Part shown: one piece after another, positions 50,832 to 59,702 of the stretch
Layout: each line of letters opens with the position of its first letter
How positions within the stretch are numbered: the stretch's first letter is position 1
NCBI RefSeq assembly: GCF_958304185.1
Contig: NZ_OY284433.1
Location: 62,001 to 126,000 of the forward strand
Length of the DNA: 64,000 nucleotides
From: an uncultured Erythrobacter sp.
GTDB lineage: Bacteria > Pseudomonadota > Alphaproteobacteria > Sphingomonadales > Sphingomonadaceae
Direction: 5' to 3'
Program-made: the position numbers and the translations under genes
The notes under the pieces: generated by a model
What the model saw: only the letters and a program-made list of their open reading frames with translations
Databases searched by the model: none
What the model was told of the DNA's origin: nothing

Positions 50832-52010
50832 ATGACCCCCGCCGCACGGGTTGAGGCCGCTATCGAGCTGCTCGACGTGATCATTCCCGCCGCGCGCGGG
50901 AAGGGTGCGCCTGCTGACCGGATCATCGCCGACTATTTCCGCGCGCGCCGCTATGCCGGGTCAAAGGACCGGCGCGCGGTGCGTGATCTGGTCTATCGTG
51001 CGATCCGTCTGTGCGGGCCGGTGCCGGATAGCGGCCGGGCGGCAATGCTGGCGGTCGCCGGGCAGGATGAGGCGGTCGCCTCCCTGTTCGACGGTTCGCC
51101 CCACGGCCCCGCACCGCGCGCCGAGGGTGAGGAAGCAGCCAAGACTGCGCTGGCACCCAAGTGGCTCGCGGCGGCCCTGCGCGCCTCCGGGCTCGGCGGG
51201 GTCGAGATCGCTGCGCTGCTGGGCCGCGCGCCGCTCGACCTGCGGGTCAACGCCCTGAAGGCCGACCGCGACAGCCTGACGCTGCCTGAGCCGGGCGAGC
51301 CGCTCGTGTCGGCGCAGGGGTTGCGCTTCGCATCCGGCACGGCGGTCGAGCAGTGGGAAGCCTACACCGAAGGCCTGATCGAAGTGCAGGACTTGGGCAG
51401 CCAGCTCATCGTCGAGGCGCTGCCGATTGCGGCCGGCGATACGATCATTGACCTGTGCGCAGGCGGCGGCGGCAAGACGCTGGCGCTCGCGGCAAGGCTC
51501 GGCAATGCGGCGAGTATCATCGCTGCCGATACCGACAAGCGTCGGTTGGGCAACCTCGCACCCCGCGCTGCACGCGCCGGGGCGGCGGTCGAATCGATCG
51601 TGCTGCTCGATCCGGGTCGCGAGATGCGGGCGCTCGGCCATTGGGCGGGCAAGGCCGATCACGTGCTGGTCGACGCGCCGTGCTCAGGCAGCGGCACCTG
51701 GCGACGTAGCCCGGAGGGGCGCTGGCGGCTCGATCCGGCGGAATTGGCGCGGCTCAACGCCTTGCAGGACCATGTGCTGAAGCTGGCGGCGCAGCTGGTA
51801 CGGCCCGGCGGTTCGATCGGGTTTGTCACCTGCTCGGTGCTTGATGCCGAGGGGCCGGACCGTGTCACCGCCTTTCTGACGCAGCATCCCGGCTGGACCG
51901 CAGAGCCGCTCACGCTACCGCTCGGCCGTCCGCGTGGGGGCGGAATCCGGCTCGATCCGCATCATGACGGCACGGATGGTTTTTTCATCGCCTGCTTGCG
52001 TTCACCATGA
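50832..52010 (+). CDS. RsmB-like (NOP2/Sun) RNA cytosine-5 methyltransferase
   Basis: A 392-residue SAM-dependent methyltransferase. An NusB-like N-terminus (about 1-120) precedes the RsmB/NOP2 domain with motif I 'IDLCAGGGGKTLALAA', 'DAPCSGSGTWRRSPEG' (motif IV) and catalytic 'FVTCSVLDAEG' (motif VI Cys). It likely methylates C967 of 16S rRNA or another cytosine. The start follows GGGCGGGGTGGGGGC; it ends 62 bases before a TPR protein gene. Confidence 0.9.
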   Translation: MTPAARVEAAIELLDVIIPAARGKGAPADRIIADYFRARRYAGSKDRRAVRDLVYRAIRLCGPVPDSGRAAMLAVAGQDEAVASLFDGSPHGPAPRAEGEEAAKTALAPKWLAAALRASGLGGVEIAALLGRAPLDLRVNALKADRDSLTLPEPGEPLVSAQGLRFASGTAVEQWEAYTEGLIEVQDLGSQLIVEALPIAAGDTIIDLCAGGGGKTLALAARLGNAASIIAADTDKRRLGNLAPRAARAGAAVESIVLLDPGREMRALGHWAGKADHVLVDAPCSGSGTWRRSPEGRWRLDPAELARLNALQDHVLKLAAQLVRPGGSIGFVTCSVLDAEGPDRVTAFLTQHPGWTAEPLTLPLGRPRGGGIRLDPHHDGTDGFFIACLRSP

Positions 52011-52072
52011 TAGCTTCGCATGATATGACCCAGCCTTCCGGTTCCCGGTCTCATGCACTGAAGGAGCTTCTG

Positions 52073-52570
52073 ATGCGTTTTGCGCCTGCCGCCGCCGCGC
52101 TGTCCCTGTGTCTGGCCATGACGGCGAGCATCACGATTGCGGGCGATGTCCGCGCGCCCGATCCGCGCGCCGCGGCTTTGATCACGCAAGGTCAGGCCGC
52201 ATTGGCAGCGGGCGAGACTGAAGCGGCGGTCGATGCTTTCGAAGCCGCACTCGCGGTCGATCCGGGCTACACGCCGATCTTCATCGACCTCGCCGAAGCC
52301 GCGCGCCAGCAGGGCCTGCAAGGCAAGGCGATTCGCTATTACCGTGACGCGCTGGAGCGGGACCCGGGCAATTTCGCCGCGATCTCGGGCGAAGGCGCCG
52401 CGCTGGTCGAAAAGGGCGCGCTCGAAAAGGCCAAGCGGAATCTTGCCAAGCTGCAAACCATGTGCGGCGATCAGTGCCCCGAGACCGTGGCGCTCCAGAG
52501 CAGCATCGCGCGCGGACCGTCCGCCCGGTTGGCGGTCGACACCGACAAGGCCGCGCCTGCGTCCAACTGA
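52073..52570 (+). CDS. Small exported TPR-repeat protein
   Basis: A 165-residue exported protein: signal peptide (about 1-24, 'LAMTASITIAG') then TPR repeats at about 36-70 ('ALITQGQAALAAGETEAAVDAFEAALAVDP') and 73-105 ('LAEAARQQGLQGKAIRYYRDALERDP'). A Cys pair follows ('MCGDQC'). TPR proteins mediate protein contacts; the partner is unknown. AAGGAG (52061-52066) sets the ATG at 52073 rather than the open-frame start at 52007. Confidence 0.8.
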   Translation: MRFAPAAAALSLCLAMTASITIAGDVRAPDPRAAALITQGQAALAAGETEAAVDAFEAALAVDPGYTPIFIDLAEAARQQGLQGKAIRYYRDALERDPGNFAAISGEGAALVEKGALEKAKRNLAKLQTMCGDQCPETVALQSSIARGPSARLAVDTDKAAPASN

Positions 52571-52583
52571 CGGAAGGCACTTG

Positions 52584-53117
52584 ATGTTCGGATTCGGCAA
52601 GAAGAAGAGCGCAGGCGGCGGCGATGGCATTAGTTGGCCCGCCGAACCGACGCTTGATGACCTTATCGCGTTGGGTGCCTATCGCCGGTTGAGCGGCGAT
52701 GACGTTGCAGCGATTGCCGATGATGTGGCCGCCGCCTTCCCGGAGTTTGGCGGACGGATCAAGATCTTCGGTGCCGACTGGTTGGGCCGCGTGTTCGCGA
52801 CCGACAGTGCGCGCAATGGCGAAGTGCTGTTGCTCGAACCCGGCACGGCCGAAGCACTGGAGATCCCGGTCGATCTCACCGAGTTTGAAGCGTCCGAACT
52901 GGTCGATAACCCCGATGCGGCGCTCGCTTGGGGCTTCTACCAATCGTGGCGCGACGCCGGCGGCGCAGCACCTGGCCCCAGCCAGTGCATCGGCTATCGC
53001 AAGCCGCTGTTCCTCGGTGGGGCGGACACGCTCGACAACCTCGAACTCAGCGATCTCGAGGTATACTGGTCAGTCACCGCACGGATCATCGCGCAGCTTC
53101 GGGCGCAAGCCAGCTAG
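52584..53117 (+). CDS. DUF1851-like (T6SS immunity Tdi1 C-terminal-like) protein
   Basis: A 177-residue cytoplasmic protein. Segments such as '[19 protein letters not shown]', '[28 protein letters not shown]', split by the Gly-Gly, resemble DUF1851, whose members include Tdi1-type immunity proteins of type VI secretion effectors. No T6SS or toxin gene is in view, so an immunity role is only a possibility. 13 bases after the TPR gene. Convergent with rppH, with a 4-base overlap. Confidence 0.62.
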   Translation: MFGFGKKKSAGGGDGISWPAEPTLDDLIALGAYRRLSGDDVAAIADDVAAAFPEFGGRIKIFGADWLGRVFATDSARNGEVLLLEPGTAEALEIPVDLTEFEASELVDNPDAALAWGFYQSWRDAGGAAPGPSQCIGYRKPLFLGGADTLDNLELSDLEVYWSVTARIIAQLRAQAS

Positions 53118-53593
53118 ATCAGGTCGCGGAACTCCGCCACCAGCGTTTCATAGACCGCGCGTTTGAACGGCACGATCAGCTCGGGCAGCTGATCGGGTGC
53201 GACCCATTTCCATTCGTTGAATTCAGGCGGATCGTGGGCTTCGAGGTCAATATCGGCATCGGTGCCGAGGAAGCGGCCAAGGAACCAGTATTGCTCCTGC
53301 CCGCGATACTTGCCCTTCCACACCTTGCCCAGCAGCTCGGGCGGCAGGTCGTAGAGCAAGGGACGTGAGGCCGGGGCGATCACCTCGACCAGATGGGCCG
53401 CAACGCCGATTTCCTCGTGCAGCTCACGCAAGGCGGCGTCCTGAATATCCTCGCCCTTGTCGATCCCGCCCTGCGGCATCTGCCAGAAGCCGTGGGCGCT
53501 GGGGTCAATCCGCTGGCCGACGAAGACAAGGCCTTCGCGGTTCACCAGCATGAAGCCCGCGCAGGGGCGATAGGGGAGGCCTTCGGGGCTCAT
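53114..53593 (-). CDS. rppH: RNA 5'-pyrophosphohydrolase (Nudix)
   Basis: A 159-residue Nudix hydrolase that removes pyrophosphate from 5'-triphosphate mRNA ends to trigger decay. The Nudix box is '[22 protein letters not shown]' split by Gly-Gly (42-63), and '[21 protein letters not shown]' and 'FWQMPQGG' are characteristic of RppH. Its start ATG overlaps the stop of the neighbouring hydrolase gene (ATGA). Confidence 0.93.
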   Translation of the reverse strand: MSPEGLPYRPCAGFMLVNREGLVFVGQRIDPSAHGFWQMPQGGIDKGEDIQDAALRELHEEIGVAAHLVEVIAPASRPLLYDLPPELLGKVWKGKYRGQEQYWFLGRFLGTDADIDLEAHDPPEFNEWKWVAPDQLPELIVPFKRAVYETLVAEFRDLI

Positions 53594-54555
53594 GCCGGGT
53601 TCGCCAGCATGAACTGCATCGCAGCGATGATGCGTTCGAGGTCGCGCTGCGTGCTCGGCACGGCGCCGCGCAGGTTGGTGAAGCTGTGCGTCACCCCGCG
53701 CATTTCAAGGAACACGCAGTCGCGCCCCGCATCGACCAGCGCCTTGGCATAGGCGCGGCCCGAATCGCGGATCGGATCGAGGCTGGCGGTGACGACGATG
53801 GTGGGCGGGGCGGCGGAGTGGTCGCCAAGGATCGGGAAGCCGCGCGGGTCGGAGCGGTCGGCGCCGTAGGCGGCATCGAAGAAGCCCATTGTGTCGCCCG
53901 TCAGCAGGAAGCCGTCGGAGAACGCCGCCATGCTGGCAGACCCGCTCGCATCGGCGACCAGCGGGAAGATCGGCACTTGCAACACAACGGGGACGGCGGC
54001 GGGGTTGGCTGCAAGGAGCTGGCCCACCACCACCGTGGCATTGCCGCCCGCGCTGTCGCCGATGGTGATGATGCCGGAGGCTTGGCGGCCAAGCTCAGCG
54101 GGGTTGCCCGCCACCCAGCGCGTCGCCGCCTCGCAATCGAGGATCGCGGCGGGGAAGGGCGCTTCGGGCGCGAGGGCATAATGCACCGCCACCAGCGGCA
54201 GATCGATCAGGGCGGCAATCTCGCTGCACAGCGCGTGGTGGGTGTCGAGATCGCCGATCACGAACCCGCCGCCGTGGTAGAACATCACCACCGGCGAGGC
54301 TTCATCGCGGCTCTCGCGCGCATCGTACAGGCGCAGCGGGATCTCGCCATTCGGGCCGGGGCAGGCGAGGTCGCGGATCACCGGGAGCGCCCGCGCCGGT
54401 CGGTCGGCGATCCCATGCATCTTCACATAGGAATCGCGCGCCTCGGCCAGCGTCATATCGACCAGCTTCGGCCCATTCACCTGCGCCATCATGTCGAGGA
54501 AGGCCTTCATGTCGGGGCGGATGTATGGGCCAAGGACTTCAGGGTGGTCGGTCAT
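53590..54555 (-). CDS. Alpha/beta hydrolase, hormone-sensitive-lipase (HSL) family
   Basis: A 321-residue esterase. The oxyanion motif '[11 protein letters not shown]' (HGGG) and nucleophile 'GDSAGGNA' place it in the HSL/bacterial family IV esterases; catalytic Asp and His are expected near '[13 protein letters not shown]' and 'GVTHSF'. Cytoplasmic. It probably cleaves short-chain carboxylic esters. Start at 54555 is an ATG 17 codons into the frame, chosen because the upstream residues are unlike the family. Overlaps rppH. Confidence 0.87.
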   Translation of the reverse strand: MTDHPEVLGPYIRPDMKAFLDMMAQVNGPKLVDMTLAEARDSYVKMHGIADRPARALPVIRDLACPGPNGEIPLRLYDARESRDEASPVVMFYHGGGFVIGDLDTHHALCSEIAALIDLPLVAVHYALAPEAPFPAAILDCEAATRWVAGNPAELGRQASGIITIGDSAGGNATVVVGQLLAANPAAVPVVLQVPIFPLVADASGSASMAAFSDGFLLTGDTMGFFDAAYGADRSDPRGFPILGDHSAAPPTIVVTASLDPIRDSGRAYAKALVDAGRDCVFLEMRGVTHSFTNLRGAVPSTQRDLERIIAAMQFMLANPA

Positions 54556-54662
54556 TGTGGTTCTCTCCCGGGTCTTTGGCGGTGCGATAGGCGACGGAGG
54601 GGCCAAGTTCCAAGCATCTTTGCACTCGCCCCGTGCGGACGGGCGCGCTAACTCCCGAAGTC

Positions 54663-55598
54663 ATGGACAATCTGACACATAGCCTTGTCGGCGCGGTCAT
54701 GGGGCAGGCGGGGCTGAAGCGCACCACGGGCCTCGCCATGCCCGCGCTGATCATCGGCGCAAACCTGCCGGACGTGGATGCGGCGTGCTTTTTCTGGCTG
54801 GAGGGGCTGGAGCACCTCGCCTTCCGCCGCGGCATCACCCACGGCCCGCCCGCGCTGGTGCTGCTGCCGCTGGTGCTGGCGGGGATATTGTGGGCCTTCG
54901 ACCGCTGGCAGTTGAGGCGCGGCACCCGGCCAGAGGGGCGACTGCCTGTGCGGTTTGGCTGGCTTTACGCGATGGCGTTTGTCGGGTGCCTCAGCCACCC
55001 GTTCTTCGATTGGCTCAACGTCTACGGCATCCGGCTGCTGGAGCCGTTTTCCTCGCAGTGGTTCTATGGGGATACGCTGTTCATTATCGATGTGTGGCTG
55101 TGGGCGTTGCTGAGCGGCAGCGTGTGGTGGTCGCGGCGGCGGGAGAAGGCGGGGGGCGCGTGGATGCGGCCTGCTCGGGTGGGGATTGTGGCGGTGTTGG
55201 CGTATATTGGAGTGAATGCGGGGATCACTGCAAACGTCGAGACGCAGCTTCACGCCGAGGCAGGCGGCCACCCTGATGTGATTTCAATTGCCGCGCCTAT
55301 ACCCTTTTTCTTCTGGGAGCGGGAAAAGCTGCTTGGCGATCCAGAAGCCGGACAGTGGTTCGTGATGGCCCCGGGCAAGGAGATGTGGATGGATGGCTAC
55401 GATCCGGCCGGATGCGATTTGCCAAAGGCGCGACGCGAGGATCCGCAGATCGACGCTTTTCTATTTTGGTCGAGGGCGCCTTATGTCCACCGGCGCGAAG
55501 GCGGCAAGTTCTGGCTGGGTGACGCGCGATTTACCGATCCTCGTGTGGCGGACCGTTTCGCCGTCGCCTTACCGAATGGATGTCGCATCATAGATTGA
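54663..55598 (+). CDS. YdjM-like membrane protein (DUF457, metal-dependent hydrolase family)
   Basis: A 311-residue membrane protein of the YdjM / LexA-binding-protein-related family called 'inner-membrane metal-dependent hydrolase'. The N-terminal motif 'MDNLTHSLVG' and 'IIGANLPDVD' and 'RRGITHGP' supply His/Asp residues; hydrophobic helices lie at about 10-35, 60-80, 97-120 and 135-155. 'CLSHPFFDWLNVYGI' is conserved. The C-terminal third is soluble. Its function and substrate are unknown. Start at 54663 from the conserved N-terminus; upstream codons are unlike the family. Confidence 0.83.
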   Translation: MDNLTHSLVGAVMGQAGLKRTTGLAMPALIIGANLPDVDAACFFWLEGLEHLAFRRGITHGPPALVLLPLVLAGILWAFDRWQLRRGTRPEGRLPVRFGWLYAMAFVGCLSHPFFDWLNVYGIRLLEPFSSQWFYGDTLFIIDVWLWALLSGSVWWSRRREKAGGAWMRPARVGIVAVLAYIGVNAGITANVETQLHAEAGGHPDVISIAAPIPFFFWEREKLLGDPEAGQWFVMAPGKEMWMDGYDPAGCDLPKARREDPQIDAFLFWSRAPYVHRREGGKFWLGDARFTDPRVADRFAVALPNGCRIID

Positions 55599-55651
55599 GT
55601 CAGTGCACGGCCCTCGCGCTACCGCATATGACGTGCGAACCCTTGCCATAG

Positions 55652-55747
55652 CCCGTCATGCTGAACTTGTTTCAGCATCCATCGTGCCTCATCCAACCGA
55701 CGGTGCGAGAAGAGGAATGGATCCTGAAACAAGTTCAGGATGACGGG
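55652..55747. repeat. Double-hairpin intergenic palindrome, copy 2
   Basis: A left arm at 55652-55682 pairs with a right arm at 55717-55747 (31 bases, two mismatches). Inside the arms are hairpins GCTGAA...TTCAGC and CCTGAA...TTCAGG; the two mismatches between arms are a matched pair that keeps each hairpin intact. A further half-copy (TGAAACAACTTCAGCATGACGG) lies at about 55772-55793. It fills most of the 228-base gap between the YdjM-like gene and phr; the remainder shows nothing recognisable. Confidence 0.82.
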
Positions 55748-55826
55748 AACGGGAAATCCGACATTTGAAGGTGAAACAACTTCAGCATGACGGCGTTGGT
55801 GGGGAAACGCGAACTCAGAGAGACAA

Positions 55827-57212
55827 ATGACCCAACTCGTATGGCTACGGCGCGATCTACGCTTGGCCGACAATCCTGCGCTCTATCACGCCGCCAAGGC
55901 TGGCCCCGTCCTGGCGGTCTATGTCCTCGACGACGAATCGCCCAAGCATCACGCCTATGGCGGCGCCTCGCGGTGGTGGCTGCATCATTCGCTTGTGAGC
56001 CTCGCCAAGAGCCTCGAAGCCAAGGGCTCCAAGCTGATCCTGCGGCGCGGCGATGCCGTGGAGGAGCTGACCAAGCTGGCCGAGGAAACCGGCGCGGCCA
56101 CGATCCACGCCAACCACCACTACGAACCGTGGTGGCTGAACGCCGAGCGCAAGCTGGCGAAGTCCCTCGACCTGCAACTCCACCACGGCAACTACCTGAT
56201 GCCGCCGGGCAGTATCACCACCGGGACGGGCGGGCAGTACAAGATCTACACCCCGTTCAGCCGTGCGGTGCGCGCCGAGTTTCCGCCCCGTGACGAACTC
56301 CCCGCGCCCGAAAAACTCACCGCGCCCGCCAAATGGCCCGCCAGCGACGACCTCGCGTCATGGAACCTGCTCCCCACCAAACCCGACTGGTCGGGCGGGA
56401 TGCGCGACTTCTGGCAAGTGGGCGAGGACGCCGCGCACGCACGCCTCACAGCATGGGAAGCCGACGTCGACGGGTACGACGACAAGCGCAACCTCCCCAG
56501 CGTCGACAAGGTCTCGCGCCTCTCGCCGCACCTGCATTTCGGCGAAATCTCGCCGATCCAGATCTGGCACCGCTTCAAGCACAAGCGGTCGGACGGCTGG
56601 CGCACCTTTGAAGGCGAGCTGATTTGGCGCGATTACTCGCAGAACGCGATCCAGCAATTCCCCGCCTATGCCTCCAAAAACTACCGCGAGGATTTCGACC
56701 GCTTTCCCTGGCGCGACCCCGCCACCGACCCTGCCGCCGCGCGTGACCTGAAAGCCTGGCAGCAGGGCCGCACCGGTTACCCCATCGTCGATGCCGGGAT
56801 GCGGCAGCTGTGGCAGACTGGGTGGATGCACAACCGCGTGCGGATGATCACCGCCAGCTTCCTCATCAAGCACCTGCTGATCGATTGGCGCGAGGGGGAA
56901 AAGTGGTTCTGGGACACGCTATGCGATGCAGACTACGCCTCCAATGCCACCAACTGGCAGTGGACGGCGGGGACGGGGGTGGACAGCAATATGTTCAGCC
57001 GGATCATGGCCCCGCTCAGCCAGTCCGAGAAGTTCGACGCCGCGCGCTATATCCGCACCTATGTGCCGGAACTGAAGGGGAGCGACGAACCCTACGTCCA
57101 CGATCCCGAGGAGTTCGGGCGCCGGCCTGCGGGCTATCCGCGCAAGATCGTCCCGCACCGGCAGGCGCGCGAGCGGGCGTTGGCGGCGCTCAAGACGCTG
57201 AAAAGCGGATAA
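55827..57212 (+). CDS. phr: Deoxyribodipyrimidine photolyase
   Basis: A 461-residue flavoprotein repairing UV-induced pyrimidine dimers with light. The N-terminal alpha/beta (antenna) domain begins 'LVWLRRDLRLADNPAL'. The C-terminal FAD domain has 'FEGELIWRDYSQ', 'GYPIVDAGMRQLWQTGWMHNRVRM', split at Trp, and 'TNWQWTAGTGVD'. These match CPD class I photolyases. Photoreactivation suits a surface-water or light-exposed lifestyle, in line with an Erythrobacteraceae-like organism. Monocistronic. Confidence 0.94.
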   Translation: MTQLVWLRRDLRLADNPALYHAAKAGPVLAVYVLDDESPKHHAYGGASRWWLHHSLVSLAKSLEAKGSKLILRRGDAVEELTKLAEETGAATIHANHHYEPWWLNAERKLAKSLDLQLHHGNYLMPPGSITTGTGGQYKIYTPFSRAVRAEFPPRDELPAPEKLTAPAKWPASDDLASWNLLPTKPDWSGGMRDFWQVGEDAAHARLTAWEADVDGYDDKRNLPSVDKVSRLSPHLHFGEISPIQIWHRFKHKRSDGWRTFEGELIWRDYSQNAIQQFPAYASKNYREDFDRFPWRDPATDPAAARDLKAWQQGRTGYPIVDAGMRQLWQTGWMHNRVRMITASFLIKHLLIDWREGEKWFWDTLCDADYASNATNWQWTAGTGVDSNMFSRIMAPLSQSEKFDAARYIRTYVPELKGSDEPYVHDPEEFGRRPAGYPRKIVPHRQARERALAALKTLKSG

Positions 57213-57276
57213 AACGGGGTTGCCCGCAAGCGCTGCATCGGCCTATGCCCGCGTTAGAGAAAAACGGGAGGACGGG

Positions 57277-58491
57277 ATGATGCGCGCAGATCGGCGATTG
57301 GCAGGAGTGGTTTCGGGTTTGGCGCTGGCGGCGCTGCTCAGCGGTTGCGCGGCAACCGCTGACAGCGCGCCTTCGGTGGCCGCTGGCCCCGCAGCGCCCG
57401 CCGTGCAGCTCACCCAGCCGCCCGCGCGTGATCCTTCGGAGCTGGCCGTGCTGTTCTGGAATGACAGCCAGCGCTCGGAGCGTTTCCGCGCGATGGAGCA
57501 ATGGTTCGCCGGGCACGAAGTCCCCGCCGCCAAGACCCCGCGCGCGCTGCCCAAGGGCGCGCCGCTCAGCCCCGCCTTGCAGGCCGAGATCGCCGCGTTG
57601 ATGCAGTCAACCAAGACCGCCGGCGTGATGGTGCTTGTCGATGGCAAGGTCGTGCACGAGGAATACGGCCTCGGCCTCAAACCGACCGACCGCTGGACGA
57701 GCTTCTCGGTCGCCAAGAGCTTCACTTCGACCTTGCTCGGTGCGGCAGTGAAGGACGGGTTTATCACCAGCCTCGATGATCCGGTGACGCAGTACATCCC
57801 CGGCCTCAAGGGCTCGGCCTATGAAGGCGTGACTGTGCGCCAACTCGCCACCATGACCAGCGGGGTGAAGTGGAACGAGGATTATACTGACGCCAATTCC
57901 GACGTCGCTCAGATGAACCGTTTCGTGGTCGAATACGGCCCCGAGGCGATCGTGGCGCAGATGAAGGCGCTCCCGCGCGAGGCCGAGCCAGGTGAGAAGT
58001 GGGTCTATAAAACCGGCGAGACCAACCTCATCGGCGTGCTGGTCGAAAATGCGGTCGGCGAGCCGCTGGCCGAATATGCGCAGGCCAAGATCACCGAGCC
58101 TGCCGGGTTTGAAGGCGGGCTGTTCTGGATGGTCGATCCGCGCGGCGGCAATATCGGCGGGTGCTGCCTGTCGATCACGCTCGGCGACTATGCCCGCATG
58201 GGCCAGTTCGTGCTGGAAGGCGGCAAGGGCGCGGTGCCCGAAGGCTGGTTTGCCGAGGCGACCGACAGCGCCGTCGACTTCGGGACGAGCGGTTTCGGCT
58301 ATGGCTACCAGTGGTGGACCTATCCGCAGGGCACGTTCGGCGCCCAAGGGATCTTCGGTCAGGGTATCACGCTGTTTCCCGACAAGCGCGTGGTGTTCGC
58401 CTATATCGGCAACTGGGCCACGGCGAGCGGCGGGCCGGAGCGCGGGCAGTTCCTCGATCTGAGCCGGAAGGTCGCGGCAGAGGCGAAGTAA
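57277..58491 (+). CDS. Serine hydrolase, beta-lactamase-related (class C-like) lipoprotein
   Basis: A 404-residue exported hydrolase with lipobox 'LSGC' (about Cys24) and the beta-lactamase/penicillin-binding-like fold. The nucleophile is in the SxxK motif 'SVAKS' (after 'WTSFSVAKSFTS'), and 'YKTGETN' is a YxN-like second motif. Such proteins (EstB/AmpC-related) are often esterases or peptidases, not lactamases, so antibiotic hydrolysis is not implied. GGGAGG (57266-57271) precedes the ATG at 57277. Confidence 0.85.
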   Translation: MMRADRRLAGVVSGLALAALLSGCAATADSAPSVAAGPAAPAVQLTQPPARDPSELAVLFWNDSQRSERFRAMEQWFAGHEVPAAKTPRALPKGAPLSPALQAEIAALMQSTKTAGVMVLVDGKVVHEEYGLGLKPTDRWTSFSVAKSFTSTLLGAAVKDGFITSLDDPVTQYIPGLKGSAYEGVTVRQLATMTSGVKWNEDYTDANSDVAQMNRFVVEYGPEAIVAQMKALPREAEPGEKWVYKTGETNLIGVLVENAVGEPLAEYAQAKITEPAGFEGGLFWMVDPRGGNIGGCCLSITLGDYARMGQFVLEGGKGAVPEGWFAEATDSAVDFGTSGFGYGYQWWTYPQGTFGAQGIFGQGITLFPDKRVVFAYIGNWATASGGPERGQFLDLSRKVAAEAK

Positions 58492-58506
58492 ACGCCTTCG
58501 CTGCCC

Positions 58507-58854
58507 TCAGATCATCTGGCGATAGACGCCGACATTGCTGTAGCGTTGCAGGATGTTGTCGTGGACGATCGGGCTGAGCAGTTCATTGAAGGCGCAGCCG
58601 ACGATGCAATTGTCCCACCACACGACCTCGGCTTGGAGCGATTCGAGGCCGGGCAGGGTCAGCCAGCACATCTGGCCTTCGTGCATCCGGTTGATCGAAG
58701 CGGCCGAAAAGCCTGAGATCGACAGGTCATGAACCACGCTCTGAAACGCACGTCCGCCCGAGGCGCGCAGGGTCGCCGGGATCGTCAGCCGCGTGCGCGG
58801 ACTGCAACGATCTTCCTGCGCTGCGGAGCTATAGGGATCTGAACTTACGGGCAT
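58507..58854 (-). CDS. PilZ domain protein
   Basis: A 115-residue single PilZ domain. The cyclic-di-GMP-binding N-terminal Arg region reads 'CSPRTRLTIPATLRASG' and the second motif 'DLSISGFS' is D/NxSxxG. It is a candidate receptor for the cyclic di-GMP made by the two GGDEF proteins at 8-13 kb. Start at 58854 preferred over 58905 because upstream residues ('HIARRDHRFQYKAK') are atypical. Converges with the serine hydrolase. Confidence 0.85.
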   Translation of the reverse strand: MPVSSDPYSSAAQEDRCSPRTRLTIPATLRASGGRAFQSVVHDLSISGFSAASINRMHEGQMCWLTLPGLESLQAEVVWWDNCIVGCAFNELLSPIVHDNILQRYSNVGVYRQMI

Positions 58855-58979
58855 TGCTTTAGCCTTGTACTGAAATCTGTGGTCTCTCCGGGCGATGTGG
58901 TCCACGCGGGAGCTTGCCCCAGCGATCGTAAAGCGCGGGTTTCAGCATATGGTTAACGCAGGCGTAAGGAGACTTGGTT

Positions 58980-59696
58980 TCAGTCGATCCGTTCACGGTG
59001 GAGACTGTCAAAACCCTCCACCAGCAGCGCCAGCAAACGCTCAGCCACCACTTCAGGGGCCTTGACCGTCGCGGGGTCTTCGCCCGGATAGGCCCGCGCG
59101 CGCATTTCGGTGCGGGTGGCGCCGGGATCGACGATTGCAACACGCAGGGGGCTGAGCCGCTCGACTTCGGCGGCATAGGCTTCGAGCAGATGCTCGAATG
59201 CGGCCTTGGTTGCGCCGTAAGCGCCCCAATAGGGTCGGGGCTTTGCGGAGACGCTGCTGGTGAGGCCGATGATCCGGCCCGCCTCGGCGCGGCGCAGCAG
59301 CGGATCGAACCCGGCGAGCAGCGCCTGGGTTGCGACCACATTGGTCAGCAGCGCTTGGTTGAACGGCTTGGGTTCGATCTGCGAGGTGGGCGTCAGTTCG
59401 GGCAGATAGGCCGCCGCCAGCACCATGATGTCGAGCGTCTGCCAGCGCCCCGCAATCGCCGAGGCAAGGCGGGTGACGGCATCAGGCTCCATCAGGTCGA
59501 TCGGCGCAATGGTCGACGTGCCGCCAAAGGCGTGGATTTCGTCCTCGACCGCTTCCAGCGCCTTGACCTTGCGCGCCACCAGAATGACGTGCGCGCCTGC
59601 GCGGGCCAGCGACTTGGCGGTGGCAGCACCGATCCCGCGGCTGGCGCCGGTGACAAGCGCGGTGCGGCCGGAAAGCGGCTTGGCAATATCGGTCAT
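58980..59696 (-). CDS. Short-chain dehydrogenase/reductase
   Basis: A 238-residue SDR. Motifs 'TGASRGIG' and 'YGATKAAFEH' (YxxxK), with 'SSVSAKPRPYWGAY' supplying the active-site Ser. NAD(P)-dependent; substrate unknown. Its start is seven bases after the purF stop on the same strand, so it is probably transcribed with purF as a distal gene. Confidence 0.87.
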   Translation of the reverse strand: MTDIAKPLSGRTALVTGASRGIGAATAKSLARAGAHVILVARKVKALEAVEDEIHAFGGTSTIAPIDLMEPDAVTRLASAIAGRWQTLDIMVLAAAYLPELTPTSQIEPKPFNQALLTNVVATQALLAGFDPLLRRAEAGRIIGLTSSVSAKPRPYWGAYGATKAAFEHLLEAYAAEVERLSPLRVAIVDPGATRTEMRARAYPGEDPATVKAPEVVAERLLALLVEGFDSLHRERID

Positions 59697-59702
59697 GATG
59701 GG

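Noticed and set aside
57277-58491. Calling the serine hydrolase a class C beta-lactamase
   Set aside because: SxxK and YxN-like motifs are shared by many esterases and peptidases; no evidence for lactamase activity.
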